DNA of 64,000 nucleotides from CAWANF01 sp963783355 (GCA_963783355.1 CAWANF010000014.1:230249-294248); one strand, 5' to 3'. Positions 29,101 through 37,541 are shown, counted from the first letter of the stretch. Notes: generated from the sequence alone by a model not told the origin. Numbers and translations are program-made.

Positions 29101-29878
29101 ACGCCCGTTGAACGAAATTATAAAATCTGTACCATCAATCGCACATCGACTCAGGTCTTATGGGGATTATGCCGGTTCTACCCTTCGCGAAATTATCGGT
29201 CCATCTCTGGAAATAATACCCTACAAAGAAATTAATGAACTAAAAAACATGGTATTTCTAAATAAGGACGGAAAATCTTTTACTGCTCATTCTCTGCCCC
29301 GGCAGGCCCAGCTCGCGCCTGCTTTCAATGCTGGTGTGGCTGATTTCAATAATGATGGAAACGAAGACATCTTTCTGAGTCAAAACTTTTTTGACGTACC
29401 CCCCGGCGAATCACGTCAGGATGCAGGCCGGGGTTTGTGGCTGGAAGGTGATGGCAAAGGTGACTTTAAAGCTGTTCCGGGGCAAGTAAGCGGGATTAAC
29501 ATTTATGGTCAGCAACGTGGTGCAGCGCTGGGTGATTTTAATGACGACGGGCGTGTAGATCTGGCGGTATCACAAAATGGGAATCGAACCAAGTTATATC
29601 TTAATCAAACACCAAAAGCCGGTTTGCGAATTCAACTCATTGGACCGGGGTCGAATAAAGATGCCATCGGTTCAAGTATTCGTCTTAAGTATAAGAATGG
29701 AAAGGAGGGCCCCAGGCGGGAAATCCAGGCAGGATCAGGATACTGGTCACAGAATAGTTTCATTCAGGTGATGGGTACCGGTGGTGATCCGGTTCAGATA
29801 AAAATAAGATGGTTCGACGGAAGCCGTAAAACAGTCGATATACCCCATGATAAAAAGAACTTTGTGATTAGATATTAA
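26171..29878 (+). CDS. Giant FG-GAP/VCBS repeat lipoprotein with two ASPIC/UnbV domains (copy 2)
   Basis: 1235 residues from ATG 26171. The frame is open 20 codons further upstream, but only this start gives the lipoprotein signal MKHRVLLLYAMLMILISC with Cys18, matching copy 1. Domain order is the same as in copy 1 (7.0 kb): propeller with DxDGDGxxD loops, ASPIC/UnbV, a second propeller, then C-terminal ASPIC/UnbV with QAGSGYWSQNS. Long stretches are identical between the copies (for example PTRPLNE, EDIFLSQNFFDVP). The segment at residues ~200-260 and the immediate post-Cys linker are the most divergent, as expected if the copies recognise different ligands (inference). A GH31 C-terminal relic follows directly. 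Confidence 0.85.
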   Translation: MKHRVLLLYAMLMILISCQSESGMSGGELRWHLRKGYQWAVLKPEKNGKTGFKELTPERTGVTFENHLTKKDIAHNRLLLNGSGVAAGDIDGDGLPDIYFTQLDGPNKLYKNLGNFHFRDITSRAGVALSGYLCSGATFADVDGDGDLDLLVTTYFHGTILFLNDGKGHFTRDRNSGLDSTSVGGMTMTLADINGDGYLDLYVAHYRGRTVRDLYPPAQLGLKQIVEKRNGKFVIKKPFRKYYTIINGSNGPQLRPIGTKDALYLNKGKGNGHWLGFQKVTNLKDRFLSKDGKRIGLYPDWSLSARFEDINGDGLPDLYVCSDFWSPDRVWINQGKGVYKSINSHNIRHYPFSSMSVAIGDINNDGSPDLFTTDMMSVSHRRRFREYRDIGPFPTRIDEIDYSPQYSRNALYLNRGDNSFAEIGWYGHVQASDWSWASVFMDVNLDGYQDLIVNNGYSYDVSDLDTQLSLAQRSPGWNDLEKYLKTILEFPSLKTRNDIFMNNGNLTFSDESVHWGFHDKDVSQGLAIADFNNDGALDIVNNRLNQTAAIYKNTTPTPRIAVRLVGSNPNTQSIGAKVSLKNGTLVQYRQIVSGGNYLSGSDTQLMFAVGRNNTDRILTITWPNGFVSTIDSVRANRIYEIYQDSIPSNKIVVPVSTKRKPVFKDDSQMFNYIEHEDTYDDFKRQPLLPVRLSQGGPGLAWLDYNSDGLPDLFETSGKGGKLAIFQNKGHGEFHKVTSPALHNASGDQTAVIGWNTDRGTDIVIGSSNYEQSSDQAASAYHYRYKNGHITLMDSLSGVAASTGPLAAADYNRDGTIDLFVGGEFIPGKYPDNASSRLYKNINGHFIPDMKNSRILKNVGMVTGAVFTDYNLDGWPDLLLSTSWGTLKLFKNDKGIFHDVTHQVGLDHYEGWWNGIATGDFNNDGYPDFVVTNWGENSRYQIEMGHPLRMYYSDLNSDGIMDILEASYDTAMGAYVPTRPLNEIIKSVPSIAHRLRSYGDYAGSTLREIIGPSLEIIPYKEINELKNMVFLNKDGKSFTAHSLPRQAQLAPAFNAGVADFNNDGNEDIFLSQNFFDVPPGESRQDAGRGLWLEGDGKGDFKAVPGQVSGINIYGQQRGAALGDFNDDGRVDLAVSQNGNRTKLYLNQTPKAGLRIQLIGPGSNKDAIGSSIRLKYKNGKEGPRREIQAGSGYWSQNSFIQVMGTGGDPVQIKIRWFDGSRKTVDIPHDKKNFVIRY

Positions 29879-29946
29879 ACGGGTCTGTTATATGTTGATC
29901 AATTGTGAAATTGCTGACCATCGGTAAAATCAGAATGAAATTTAAA

Positions 29947-30111
29947 TGAAACTAATCAGTATGGAATCTTTTTCATTAACCACGTTCAAATGGGATGATG
30001 CCAGCTTGATATTGAATAATGGCTAACGGGAAGGCGGCTTCAAGAATTATGGTTAATAACCGGGCTTTAATAGTCAATATTTCAGAGGATTCCCCGGGTG
30101 TTAAATTTATC
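29947..30111 (+). pseudogene. Possible relic of a GH31 C-terminal tail
   Basis: Translated across a stop and a frame change, this stretch reads FKWDDASLIL, then REGGFKNYG, then RALIVNISEDSPGV. That resembles the tail of the GH31 at 20.5 kb (IKWDDAHNTV, KREGHFKGM, FRFVLVGSHSGAG). It would be the last ~55 codons of a GH31 lost next to FG-GAP copy 2. The rest of 29879-30266 holds nothing else I can identify. Confidence 0.4.
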
Positions 30112-30266
30112 TGCAATCCGATTACATCCCCATTGGGATTTTTCGGAAACAAACAAAGGATGTTCCATCTGTATTTTCTGTGTTTTTACGTTTTTTTTGT
30201 CAAAACACTAAAAATGCTATGCAATTGTATTACTCACGGATATTCATATAAATAAGGATTACAATT

Positions 30267-32339
30267 ATGAAAAATAGAATCGGTGGTTTTGTAGTGATTT
30301 TGTTGTGTCCCTTCATATTTGTTCTGAATGCAAAAGGGCAGACAACAAACCCTGATTTTGTTCACGAAAACAGAGTGGCAAAGCAATATTACGGACATGA
30401 TTATCAGTGGTATCAAAAGAACATTCCATTCTTTGAATGCTCCGATACAACTATTCAAAATGTCTATTATTATCGGTGGAGACTGTATAAAGCTCATCTT
30501 AAAAATTTAGGCCCGCTCGGTTACATTGTAACGGAATTCCTGAATAATATGACGTGGGATCTGGAGCCGTATAATTCATTAAATGATGCCACAAGTTTTC
30601 ATATTTACGAAGGCCGATGGCTCAAAAATCGACAATATATCAATAATTATATTGATTTTATGTATAAGCACGGGGGCAATGATCGTCATTTCAGTGAAGC
30701 CATTGCCGATGCTGCTTACTCCTATTATTTGGTGAACTCTGATAAGAAATTTATAGAATCACAGCTTCCTTATATGGTGAAAATATATAATGAGTGGTAT
30801 GATCATTACGATTATTCCAAAGATTTGTACTGGATTGAACCCTTGCTTGATGCCACGGAATATACCATCTCATCGATCGATGCAAGTGGTGGCAAGGATG
30901 GTTTTACCGGCGGCGATGCCTTTCGTCCATCGATAAATAGTTACATGTACGGCAATGCATTAGCTATTAAAAATATTGCTGAAATGTCAAATAAATCGGC
31001 TTTGGCTGATACGTTTCAAAACCGGGCTCATAGCATCAAGAAACATGTTTTAGAGAGTCTTTGGAATCCAAAACTAACGCATTTTACAGACAGATATAAA
31101 GTCTCAAACAAGTATGTCACTTATTGGCATTTTATCAGGGGACGAGAACTGGTTGGTTATGTACCTTGGGATTTCGACCTTCCAACTCATAACGAGAAAT
31201 ATGATGCTTCATGGAAGCATTTAATGAATCCGAAGGAATTTTTTGGACCGTATGGCCTGCGGACCAATGAGCCGAGTTACCAGTATTATATGAAGCAATA
31301 TCGATTTGATCTGGCTACCGGACTCAGAGAATGTCAGTGGAACGGTCCGAGCTGGCCTTTCCAAACGACACAGGTTTTGGTAGGAATGGCTAATTTGCTG
31401 GATAATTACCAGCAAAATATCATAAACAAAGCCGATTATCTGAAAGTATTGAGGCAATATGCCCGTCAGCATTACGATGGCGATTTCCTGGATATTTATG
31501 AAGATTATGATCCCGATCACGGCGGTGCTATTGTCGATTTGCCTCAAAGAAGTGAACATTATAATCATTCCGAATTCAATAACCTGATCATCACAGGATT
31601 ATGCGGGTTACGGCCACGCAGCGATAATATGCTGGAAGTCGATCCAATTATTCCCACATCTGGCATAAAGAACCCGATAACGTATTTCTGTTTACAGGAT
31701 GTACTGTATCATGGTCATAATGTGACGATTATGTACGATAAAACGGGGAAGAAGTACGGACAGGGTGCTGGTTTGAACGTATGGGTAGATGGAAAACGAG
31801 TGATTCATTCTGCAAAATTAGGAAAGAAAATAGTACGAATCCCTTCACCTGTTGTGATTCATGCATCTAAATATCCGGTCGATTATGCGGTTAATATGAA
31901 TGGGCAGGGGTATCCAAAAGCATCCGCTTCCTATACCTATCCGCCTGATAAACTGATAATGGCTAACGATGGAAGGACATGGTTTTTTAAAGATGTGACG
32001 AACTGGTGGTCTTGTTATGGCTCGGGTCATGCAACCGACTGGTATTCCATCGACTTTGGTAAGAGTAAAAGGATCAACGAAGTAGATTTGTCGTTGTTTA
32101 GTAATGGATTTGATTATAAAACACCATCAAAGTATCATATTTCTTACTGGGATGATTCGAAAAATACTTGGCAGCCGGTGCATGAGACCAGTCGTGAACC
32201 CGTTCATCCTGTGGGAAACACCAAAAATGTGGTTCGGTTTCAGTCAATAAATACCCAAAAAGTAAAGGTGACTTTTACAAATGCAGGTGATGGAGCATAT
32301 ACGGCACTGTCTGAAATTGAGATTTATGATAAAGAATAG
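30267..32339 (+). CDS. MGH1/GH142-like (alpha/alpha)6-barrel glycosidase with C-terminal F5/8 type C domain
   Basis: 690 residues with a signal peptide (FVVILLCPFIFVLNAKGQ). The main domain (~45-480) has the pattern of MGH1-like glycoside hydrolases: YYYRWRLYKAHL near the start and CQWNGPSWPFQTTQ near residue 358. From memory this is shared with GH142, characterised on beta-L-arabinofuranose of rhamnogalacturonan II. A beta domain follows, and residues ~550-690 resemble a discoidin/F5/8 type C carbohydrate-binding domain (WWSCYGSGHATDWYSIDFG, ending TALSEIEIYDKE). A weak AAGGA box precedes the ATG. Function is inferred from fold-level motifs; GH63-related enzymes are the main alternative. It fits the arabinose-rich theme of the island. 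Confidence 0.68.
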   Translation: MKNRIGGFVVILLCPFIFVLNAKGQTTNPDFVHENRVAKQYYGHDYQWYQKNIPFFECSDTTIQNVYYYRWRLYKAHLKNLGPLGYIVTEFLNNMTWDLEPYNSLNDATSFHIYEGRWLKNRQYINNYIDFMYKHGGNDRHFSEAIADAAYSYYLVNSDKKFIESQLPYMVKIYNEWYDHYDYSKDLYWIEPLLDATEYTISSIDASGGKDGFTGGDAFRPSINSYMYGNALAIKNIAEMSNKSALADTFQNRAHSIKKHVLESLWNPKLTHFTDRYKVSNKYVTYWHFIRGRELVGYVPWDFDLPTHNEKYDASWKHLMNPKEFFGPYGLRTNEPSYQYYMKQYRFDLATGLRECQWNGPSWPFQTTQVLVGMANLLDNYQQNIINKADYLKVLRQYARQHYDGDFLDIYEDYDPDHGGAIVDLPQRSEHYNHSEFNNLIITGLCGLRPRSDNMLEVDPIIPTSGIKNPITYFCLQDVLYHGHNVTIMYDKTGKKYGQGAGLNVWVDGKRVIHSAKLGKKIVRIPSPVVIHASKYPVDYAVNMNGQGYPKASASYTYPPDKLIMANDGRTWFFKDVTNWWSCYGSGHATDWYSIDFGKSKRINEVDLSLFSNGFDYKTPSKYHISYWDDSKNTWQPVHETSREPVHPVGNTKNVVRFQSINTQKVKVTFTNAGDGAYTALSEIEIYDKE

Positions 32340-32366
32340 TTCGCTTTAATTCATAGCTGTGATAAT

Positions 32367-32419
32367 AAAAGCCAGATTAAATAAAAGGGGGCGGACTAAT
32401 TATCAATTTGGCTTTTTAT
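32367..32419 (+). terminator. Rho-independent terminator after the MGH1/GH142-like gene
   Basis: AAAAGCCAGATT / AATTTGGCTTTT arms of 12 bp with one wobble, ending in a T-run. The loop is 26 nt. Confidence 0.75.
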
Positions 32420-32577
32420 TGATTTCTTAAATATGAATTAAAATTCATATTTAAGGTCGTTGTAACTTATTGAAAAATATATTATTGAGATGGAAAAGTG
32501 GTTTGTAGTTTATATGAAAATTTTGGGCAATTTTGAGTATTTATAATTCTTTTTTATTGGTTTATCGAAAGGGATGA

Positions 32578-32635
32578 AAAAGCGCTTGCATAAAAAAATA
32601 AATATTGCTATTAATAAGGGTAGCAAATACACTTA
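32578..32635 (+). promoter_or_regulatory. Composite regulatory module upstream of GH51
   Basis: AAAAGCGCTTGCAT (32578-32591) is identical to the box at 20369. AATATT, ATTAATAA and ATACACTTA follow in exactly the same register; the arm pair is AAGGGTAG-CAA-ATACACTT, with 6 of 8 arm positions matching. It lies ~440 nt before the GH51 start within a 738-nt gene-free stretch (32340-33077). A further ATACACTTA copy lies at 32799. Nothing else is identified in the stretch. Confidence 0.58.
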
Positions 32636-33077
32636 ATAAATGATAAACGGTGCTTTAAAATTGATCCTTATTTGCAGTATTTTTTGTAATGAGATAAGAA
32701 CAAAATTGATCAATTTTAATGATTATTGTCTGAAAAAAATAGTTTCAATGATCTGCAAAGTCAGTCTGTAAGCAGGTTTAAATAGTAGAAGTAGATTTAT
32801 ACACTTAAGATGCATTAAGGAATTGTCAATCGCCTGTCATAAGTATATTTGTTAAAAAAGTAACATCTGTAAAAACTCAAGTTTGCAACAGGTTGTGATG
32901 TATGTGTTACCGAATTCAGAGGCCTTGATTTAAGGAGGTTTTTCAGGTACTCAGTTGTCCCGGAGATATCTTCACAAAAGGAGATGATGATTTCCTGGTT
33001 TGTGTAATACATAACATGAACAATGTGTTTGCAAAATAATAACTCCAACAGTTCTTAAGGAATAAATAAAAACGATT

Positions 33078-34640
33078 ATGTCACAGATTCGTAAGCTTTC
33101 CGGTGTATTGCTGGTTCTTACCGTATTATTCGGTTACCAATCGGCACGTGCACAGCAAAAAAACAAAATTATTGTCAATGCCGATCAGGGATCGGTAAAA
33201 ATCAGCAAATACATTTATGGCCAATTTGCCGAAGATTTGGGTAATGGAATTTATGGGGGCATCTGGGTGGGAAAAAACTCAGATATTCCGAATATCAATG
33301 GTATCAGAAAAGATGTTGTTGATGCCCTGCGTAAATTGGGTGTACCGGATGTTCGCTGGCCGGGTGGTTGTTTTGCCGACAGATATCATTGGGAAGATGG
33401 TGTCGGACCGGTCAAAGATCGTCCAAAAAGAGTGAATATGTGGGGTGGAGTTACCGATAATAATGAATTCGGGACAAACGAGTTTCTCGAATTCTGTAAG
33501 CTGATTGGCGCCCAACCCTATCTTGCCGGTAATGTTGGAAGTGGGACGGTGCGCGAAATGGCGGACTGGCTCGAGTACCTTACTTATCCCGGAGATTCAA
33601 AATTAGCCGATATGCGTCGTGCTGATGGCCATCCGGATCCATATCACATCAAATTCTTTGGTGTTGGTAATGAAAGCTGGGGTTGTGGTGGACAAATGAC
33701 GCCTGAACATTATGCCAATGTGTATCGTCGCTATTCAGAATATCTGCCTAATTATGCTGGAAACCACATATTCAAAATTGCCAGCGGATCGAATGGCGCG
33801 GATTATCACTGGACAAAAGTTGTCATGAAGGACATTGGCAGCAACCTGATGAACGGTTTGTCTCTGCATTATTATACCATTGCCGGTCCGGATTGGGGAC
33901 ATAAAGGTTCTTCTACGAATTTCAATGAAAAACTGTATTTCAATGGGCTGGATAAGGCGATGGTAATGAATCAAATCATCAATCGTACTTCTACTATTAT
34001 GGATGAATACGATCCTCAAAAAAAGGTAGCTTTAGTAGTTGATGAATGGGGTATCTGGACAGATCCGCTGCCCGGTTCTCATCCCGGATTCCTATATCAG
34101 CAAAATTCTCTTCGTGATGCGCTTATTGCATCAACTACCCTGGATATTTTCAATAAACATGCTGCCCGTGTACGCATGGCGAACATTGCTCAAATGATTA
34201 ATGTGCTGCAGTCGATGATCCTGACTAAGGGAAAACAAATGGTACTGACTCCAACTTATTACGTATTTGAAATGTATAAGAAACATATGGGAGCTACCTA
34301 TTTACCGCTGCATTTAGATGTTGAAAATTATACCTTTGACGGAAAGAGCATACCATCAATTACTGCAACAGCTTCTAAGGATTCTACAGGTAATATTCAT
34401 TTGACGATTAGTAACCTGAATCCGAATAAAAGCCAAAAAGTGACTATTGATTTGCGGGGAATTTCGGTACGTCATATATCGGATGGTATGGTCCTGACGG
34501 CTAAAAGTTTTGATTCCCATAACACATTTGAGGACCCAAATGCTGTACGTCCGGAAACATTTAAAAATGCAAAGCTGAAAGGTGATGTTTTAGAAATAGA
34601 AATGCCTTCCAAGTCTTTAGTATCTTTGGAATTAAACTGA
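33078..34640 (+). CDS. GH51 alpha-L-arabinofuranosidase
   Basis: 520 residues with a signal peptide (LSGVLLVLTVLFGYQSARAQ), so periplasmic or exported. GH51 hallmarks are VRWPGGCFADRYHWEDGVGP, acid/base Glu199 in GVGNESWGCGG and nucleophile Glu323 in VDEWGIW; a C-terminal beta-sandwich follows. Length matches the family (~500). The enzyme removes alpha-L-arabinofuranosyl residues from arabinan, arabinoxylan or arabinogalactan and supplies free arabinose to the symporter and araBDA genes downstream. It has its own long leader carrying the composite LacI-type/AraR-like module and is followed by a terminator, so it is likely monocistronic. Confidence 0.95.
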   Translation: MSQIRKLSGVLLVLTVLFGYQSARAQQKNKIIVNADQGSVKISKYIYGQFAEDLGNGIYGGIWVGKNSDIPNINGIRKDVVDALRKLGVPDVRWPGGCFADRYHWEDGVGPVKDRPKRVNMWGGVTDNNEFGTNEFLEFCKLIGAQPYLAGNVGSGTVREMADWLEYLTYPGDSKLADMRRADGHPDPYHIKFFGVGNESWGCGGQMTPEHYANVYRRYSEYLPNYAGNHIFKIASGSNGADYHWTKVVMKDIGSNLMNGLSLHYYTIAGPDWGHKGSSTNFNEKLYFNGLDKAMVMNQIINRTSTIMDEYDPQKKVALVVDEWGIWTDPLPGSHPGFLYQQNSLRDALIASTTLDIFNKHAARVRMANIAQMINVLQSMILTKGKQMVLTPTYYVFEMYKKHMGATYLPLHLDVENYTFDGKSIPSITATASKDSTGNIHLTISNLNPNKSQKVTIDLRGISVRHISDGMVLTAKSFDSHNTFEDPNAVRPETFKNAKLKGDVLEIEMPSKSLVSLELN

Positions 34641-34684
34641 AGAATGAAGGAATGAACCTTTGATTCTTTAGAGATATTTAAATC

Positions 34685-34720
34685 AAGTCCTGGCCGGAAT
34701 TCTGGTCAGGACTTTTCTTT
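34685..34720 (+). terminator. Rho-independent terminator after GH51
   Basis: AAGTCCTGGCC / GGTCAGGACTT stem followed by TTTCTTT. The 34721-35072 stretch that follows holds no recognisable gene. Confidence 0.88.
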
Positions 34721-35072
34721 GAAGTATGAGTATGATCGAAATAAAATATTGTCCATTTAAACAAATCTCGCGTAATCGTATCTGTCATTTATTGGTTTAC
34801 CTACGAATGCTTGATTTTTTTTTTAAGAAGGAATCGCGCTTTGTTTTAAAAGAGATACGGTATTGTTTTGGCAGATATTGAATCTATACGAAGGAATGTT
34901 AAATGAAGCAGATGGGCTAGAGCCTTCATAACAAAAATTTGTATCGGGAATGAAAAATAGAGAGAACAGCTTTTCACACTATCGGATTGGTTGGTCATAT
35001 ACCATACTGACGACCGTAGTTTGGAAAGCTTTTATTGGTTGAGTATGTGTTTTCGGCTTGGGTTTTTAAAAT

Positions 35073-35130
35073 AAAAAAGGACTGAAGTAATTCGATCATC
35101 AATAAGATGATGTCATTATTCAGTCCTTTA
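35073..35130 (-). terminator. Terminator of the symporter operon
   Basis: On the minus strand TAAAGGACTGAA pairs with TTCAGTCCTTT across a 32-nt loop and runs into a T-rich tail, 72 nt after the stop of the 81-residue gene. Confidence 0.75.
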
Positions 35131-35201
35131 ATTTATAGCTCAGGTTTCGAGGCTTTTAATCGATATAAATCAGATTATTATCCCGGAATAATTTCGTGAA
35201 A

Positions 35202-35447
35202 TTATTCTTCATCCGAACTTTCTTCTGTTTTCTTTCTGCCGGGCCAAAATACGATTACGTACATAAGTCCAAGCAAAAAGAGAAGGCCTCCCCACCAGAC
35301 ACCTGCATGCAGGTTAGCCATTACAACATGTGGTTGTGGAGATCCCGGAACTAGTTCAGGAAGAGTCACTATAAAGATTATGATTCCGTAAAGAGTTAAT
35401 AATGACCCAATAAAGAACCAGATTGAAATTCTGTTGTCATCAACCAT
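35202..35447 (-). CDS. Small two-helix membrane protein coupled to the sugar symporter
   Basis: 81 residues with two predicted membrane helices (IWFFIGSLLTLYGIIIFIV and WWGGLLFLLGLMYVIVF), a short loop containing PGSPQPHVVMANLHAG, and an acidic tail (EESSDEE). No family recognised. Its ribosome site overlaps the stop codon of the symporter gene, so translation is probably coupled and the two products made in proportion. Small partner subunits are known for some sodium/solute symporters (DUF4212 and YhdT types); by context this could be an accessory subunit for arabinose uptake (inference). The terminator at 35073 ends the two-gene operon. Confidence 0.75.
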   Translation of the reverse strand: MVDDNRISIWFFIGSLLTLYGIIIFIVTLPELVPGSPQPHVVMANLHAGVWWGGLLFLLGLMYVIVFWPGRKKTEESSDEE

Positions 35448-35455
35448 TTTAATTG

Positions 35456-35462
35456 CCTCCTT
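35456..35462 (-). promoter_or_regulatory. Ribosome binding site overlapping the symporter stop codon
   Basis: On the minus strand AAGGAGG begins within the TAA stop of the symporter gene (35461-35463) and lies 8 nt before the ATG of the small membrane protein, a layout typical of translational coupling. Confidence 0.85.
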
Positions 35463-37191
35463 ACCAGAATATGATTTGTAAGATTATGAAAACGACGGTA
35501 ACGACTCCGGCCCAAAATATAGGTCGCTGAGTCAGCCTCAGGTGGCCTTCGGATGGTAGTTCGGTACATCCTCTGACCAGTCCGGTCAATTCAGCTTCCG
35601 GTTTAGGCTCTGTCATATAACTGACAATAACCGTTACGCCCACACAGATTAACCAGGACCATAATGCCCTGTACATATCTTCAGCCATTGCTTTGGCATC
35701 GATGGAACCTGCGATGATACTTAAAGCGGATGGATCTAACCTGACCCAAATCCACATTCCAATGGATGAACCCATACCTGCAAGCAGACCCCAGAAACCG
35801 CCGGCTGATGTGGTACGTTTCCAAAGCATTCCAAGAATAATAGTTCCGAACAACGGAGCAATAAAGAAACTGAATAATGCCTGAACGTAATCCATAATAC
35901 TGGCGGAATTTTCAACCAAATAAGCTGTACCGATACTGATAATCACACCGATAAAGGTACTCCATCTACCTATTTTAACGAAATGCCCATCCGAGGGTTC
36001 CTTTTTAGCCAGTTTAAGTTGGATGGGCTTATAAATGTCATAAGTCCATACGGTTGCAAAAGCACTTACGTTACCAGCCATACCCGACATAAATCCCGCA
36101 ATAAGAGCCGTGATACCAAGTCCGAGTAATCCCGGGCCAAGATAACGTGCCATCATTAAAGGAAGGATTTCATTATAACTTTGTGCTCCAGTTGCCATAG
36201 CCTGATGTTGTCCGACGAGGCCGGGCATAACAGCCAGGCCAAGGAGTCCGGGAAGGATTACGATAAAAGGAAGCATCATTTTGAAAGCGGAACCAATAAT
36301 CGGAGCCATCTTTGCCGAACGTAAATCTTTAGCGGAAAGCAGGCGCTGAACAACAAGGAAGTCGGTAGTCCAATAACCAAAGGAAATAACGAAACCTAAT
36401 CCGAACACAATTCCTATCCAGTTGATTCCCATTGGGTTATTCGAATAATGGCCCAATGAACTCCACATATGGAGAAAGTTTCCACTTACGTTATGATGGA
36501 TTCGTGCTACAAGACCACCCCATCCGCCTACTTCCATCATACCGATGATAGGGACAAGGAGAGAACCGAGCCAAATTAACATAAATTGAAGTACTTCATT
36601 AAAAATAGCTGATAAAAGTCCGCCGAGACCGACATAAACCATTACCGTTAATGAAGAGACCCAGATGCTAAAATTCAGATTCCAGCCAACTACAACCTTC
36701 ATGACCAATGCCATTGCGAACATATTAACACCACTCATCAGGACGGTCATCAATGCGAATGAGATAGCAGCAAGCATTCGGGAACCCTCACCGAACCTCA
36801 ATTTCAGGTACCCGGGAACCGAGTGGGTTTTAGATATGTAGTAGAAAGGCATCATGATGAGGCCGAGGAAAAGCATAGCGGGTATGGCTCCAATCCAATA
36901 CCAGTGGGTGGCTAAAATACCGTACTGATATGCTGAAGCAGCCCAACCCATAAGTTCCAGTGAACCCAGGTTAGCGGAGATGAAAGCCAGACCGGCGATC
37001 CATGCCGTCATCTTTCTGCCGGCAAGGAAAAAGTCGTCGCCTGTCTTTGTAAATCGCTTCAGATAAAATCCAATACCGAGAACGAGCAGGAAGTAAAGGA
37101 CAATAATTAGCATGTCCCCCCATCCAAGTGATACAATGCTAGAAGCGCTTGCAAAGAACGATGCAAGAATTGGTATTGTTGCTAAAATCAT
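35461..37191 (-). CDS. Sodium:solute symporter (SSS family), probable L-arabinose transporter
   Basis: 576 residues with about 14 hydrophobic segments. Family signatures include DDFFLAGRKMTAWIAGLAFISANLGSLELMGW near the N-terminus, SVPGYLKLRFG and GLGGLLSAIFNEVLQF. A strong AGGAGGG box lies 5 nt before the ATG. SSS proteins import sugars or other small solutes with Na+ across the inner membrane. It diverges from the AraR-type regulator gene, and its leader contains a palindrome identical in both arms to the one before araB. L-arabinose, or an arabinose-containing disaccharide, is therefore the most likely substrate (inference). Transcribed with the 81-residue membrane protein. Confidence 0.9.
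   Translation of the reverse strand: MILATIPILASFFASASSIVSLGWGDMLIIVLYFLLVLGIGFYLKRFTKTGDDFFLAGRKMTAWIAGLAFISANLGSLELMGWAASAYQYGILATHWYWIGAIPAMLFLGLIMMPFYYISKTHSVPGYLKLRFGEGSRMLAAISFALMTVLMSGVNMFAMALVMKVVVGWNLNFSIWVSSLTVMVYVGLGGLLSAIFNEVLQFMLIWLGSLLVPIIGMMEVGGWGGLVARIHHNVSGNFLHMWSSLGHYSNNPMGINWIGIVFGLGFVISFGYWTTDFLVVQRLLSAKDLRSAKMAPIIGSAFKMMLPFIVILPGLLGLAVMPGLVGQHQAMATGAQSYNEILPLMMARYLGPGLLGLGITALIAGFMSGMAGNVSAFATVWTYDIYKPIQLKLAKKEPSDGHFVKIGRWSTFIGVIISIGTAYLVENSASIMDYVQALFSFFIAPLFGTIILGMLWKRTTSAGGFWGLLAGMGSSIGMWIWVRLDPSALSIIAGSIDAKAMAEDMYRALWSWLICVGVTVIVSYMTEPKPEAELTGLVRGCTELPSEGHLRLTQRPIFWAGVVTVVFIILQIIFW
37144..37153. promoter_or_regulatory. LacI-type box inside the 5' end of the symporter gene
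   Basis: AGCGCTTGCA is the same 10-base core found in the modules before GH31 (20369) and GH51 (32578). Here it overlaps symporter codons ~13-16, so a bound repressor would block elongation; a chance match cannot be excluded. Confidence 0.4.
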
Positions 37192-37522
37192 TAATACCCT
37201 CCTGTTTTTATTTTATAGCCTGTCTGGCAACGACCGCAAGTCTCACAAATCCAGTCTATAGGTTGCATAATTGTTCTTTCTGTTTAATCCATCGTTTACG
37301 ATAAAACAGGGTCATAAAAAGCCCGGTCTCATCTGTTGTTAGTTAGTATGAAAAAATTGTTAATGTGGCAATAAGTATCCTTTGACAAGCCTGATTATGG
37401 CTGGAAACGCTTTTAGGAGACTCACAAGACACATTTATTTACTTCAGGCAATAAATATAAAAACCTGTAGCCAGTAATTGAATTACTCATAAATATAGTT
37501 ATCGGACAAGCAGCTCAATTAT

Positions 37523-37541
37523 AAGTGTTATTGTAACACTT
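37523..37541. promoter_or_regulatory. AraR-type operator upstream of the symporter
   Basis: Perfect palindrome AAGTGTTA-TTG-TAACACTT. Both arms are identical to the site before araB at 38990. It lies in the 997-nt stretch between the divergent symporter and regulator genes (37192-38188), where I see no gene. A weaker LacI-like word (GAAACGCTTTTA) lies near 37404. Confidence 0.82.

Noticed and set aside
30019..30255. 78-codon frame after FG-GAP copy 2 as an independent gene
   Set aside because: Its first half reads as part of a GH31 tail in a shifted frame and it lacks a ribosome site; treated as a relic.
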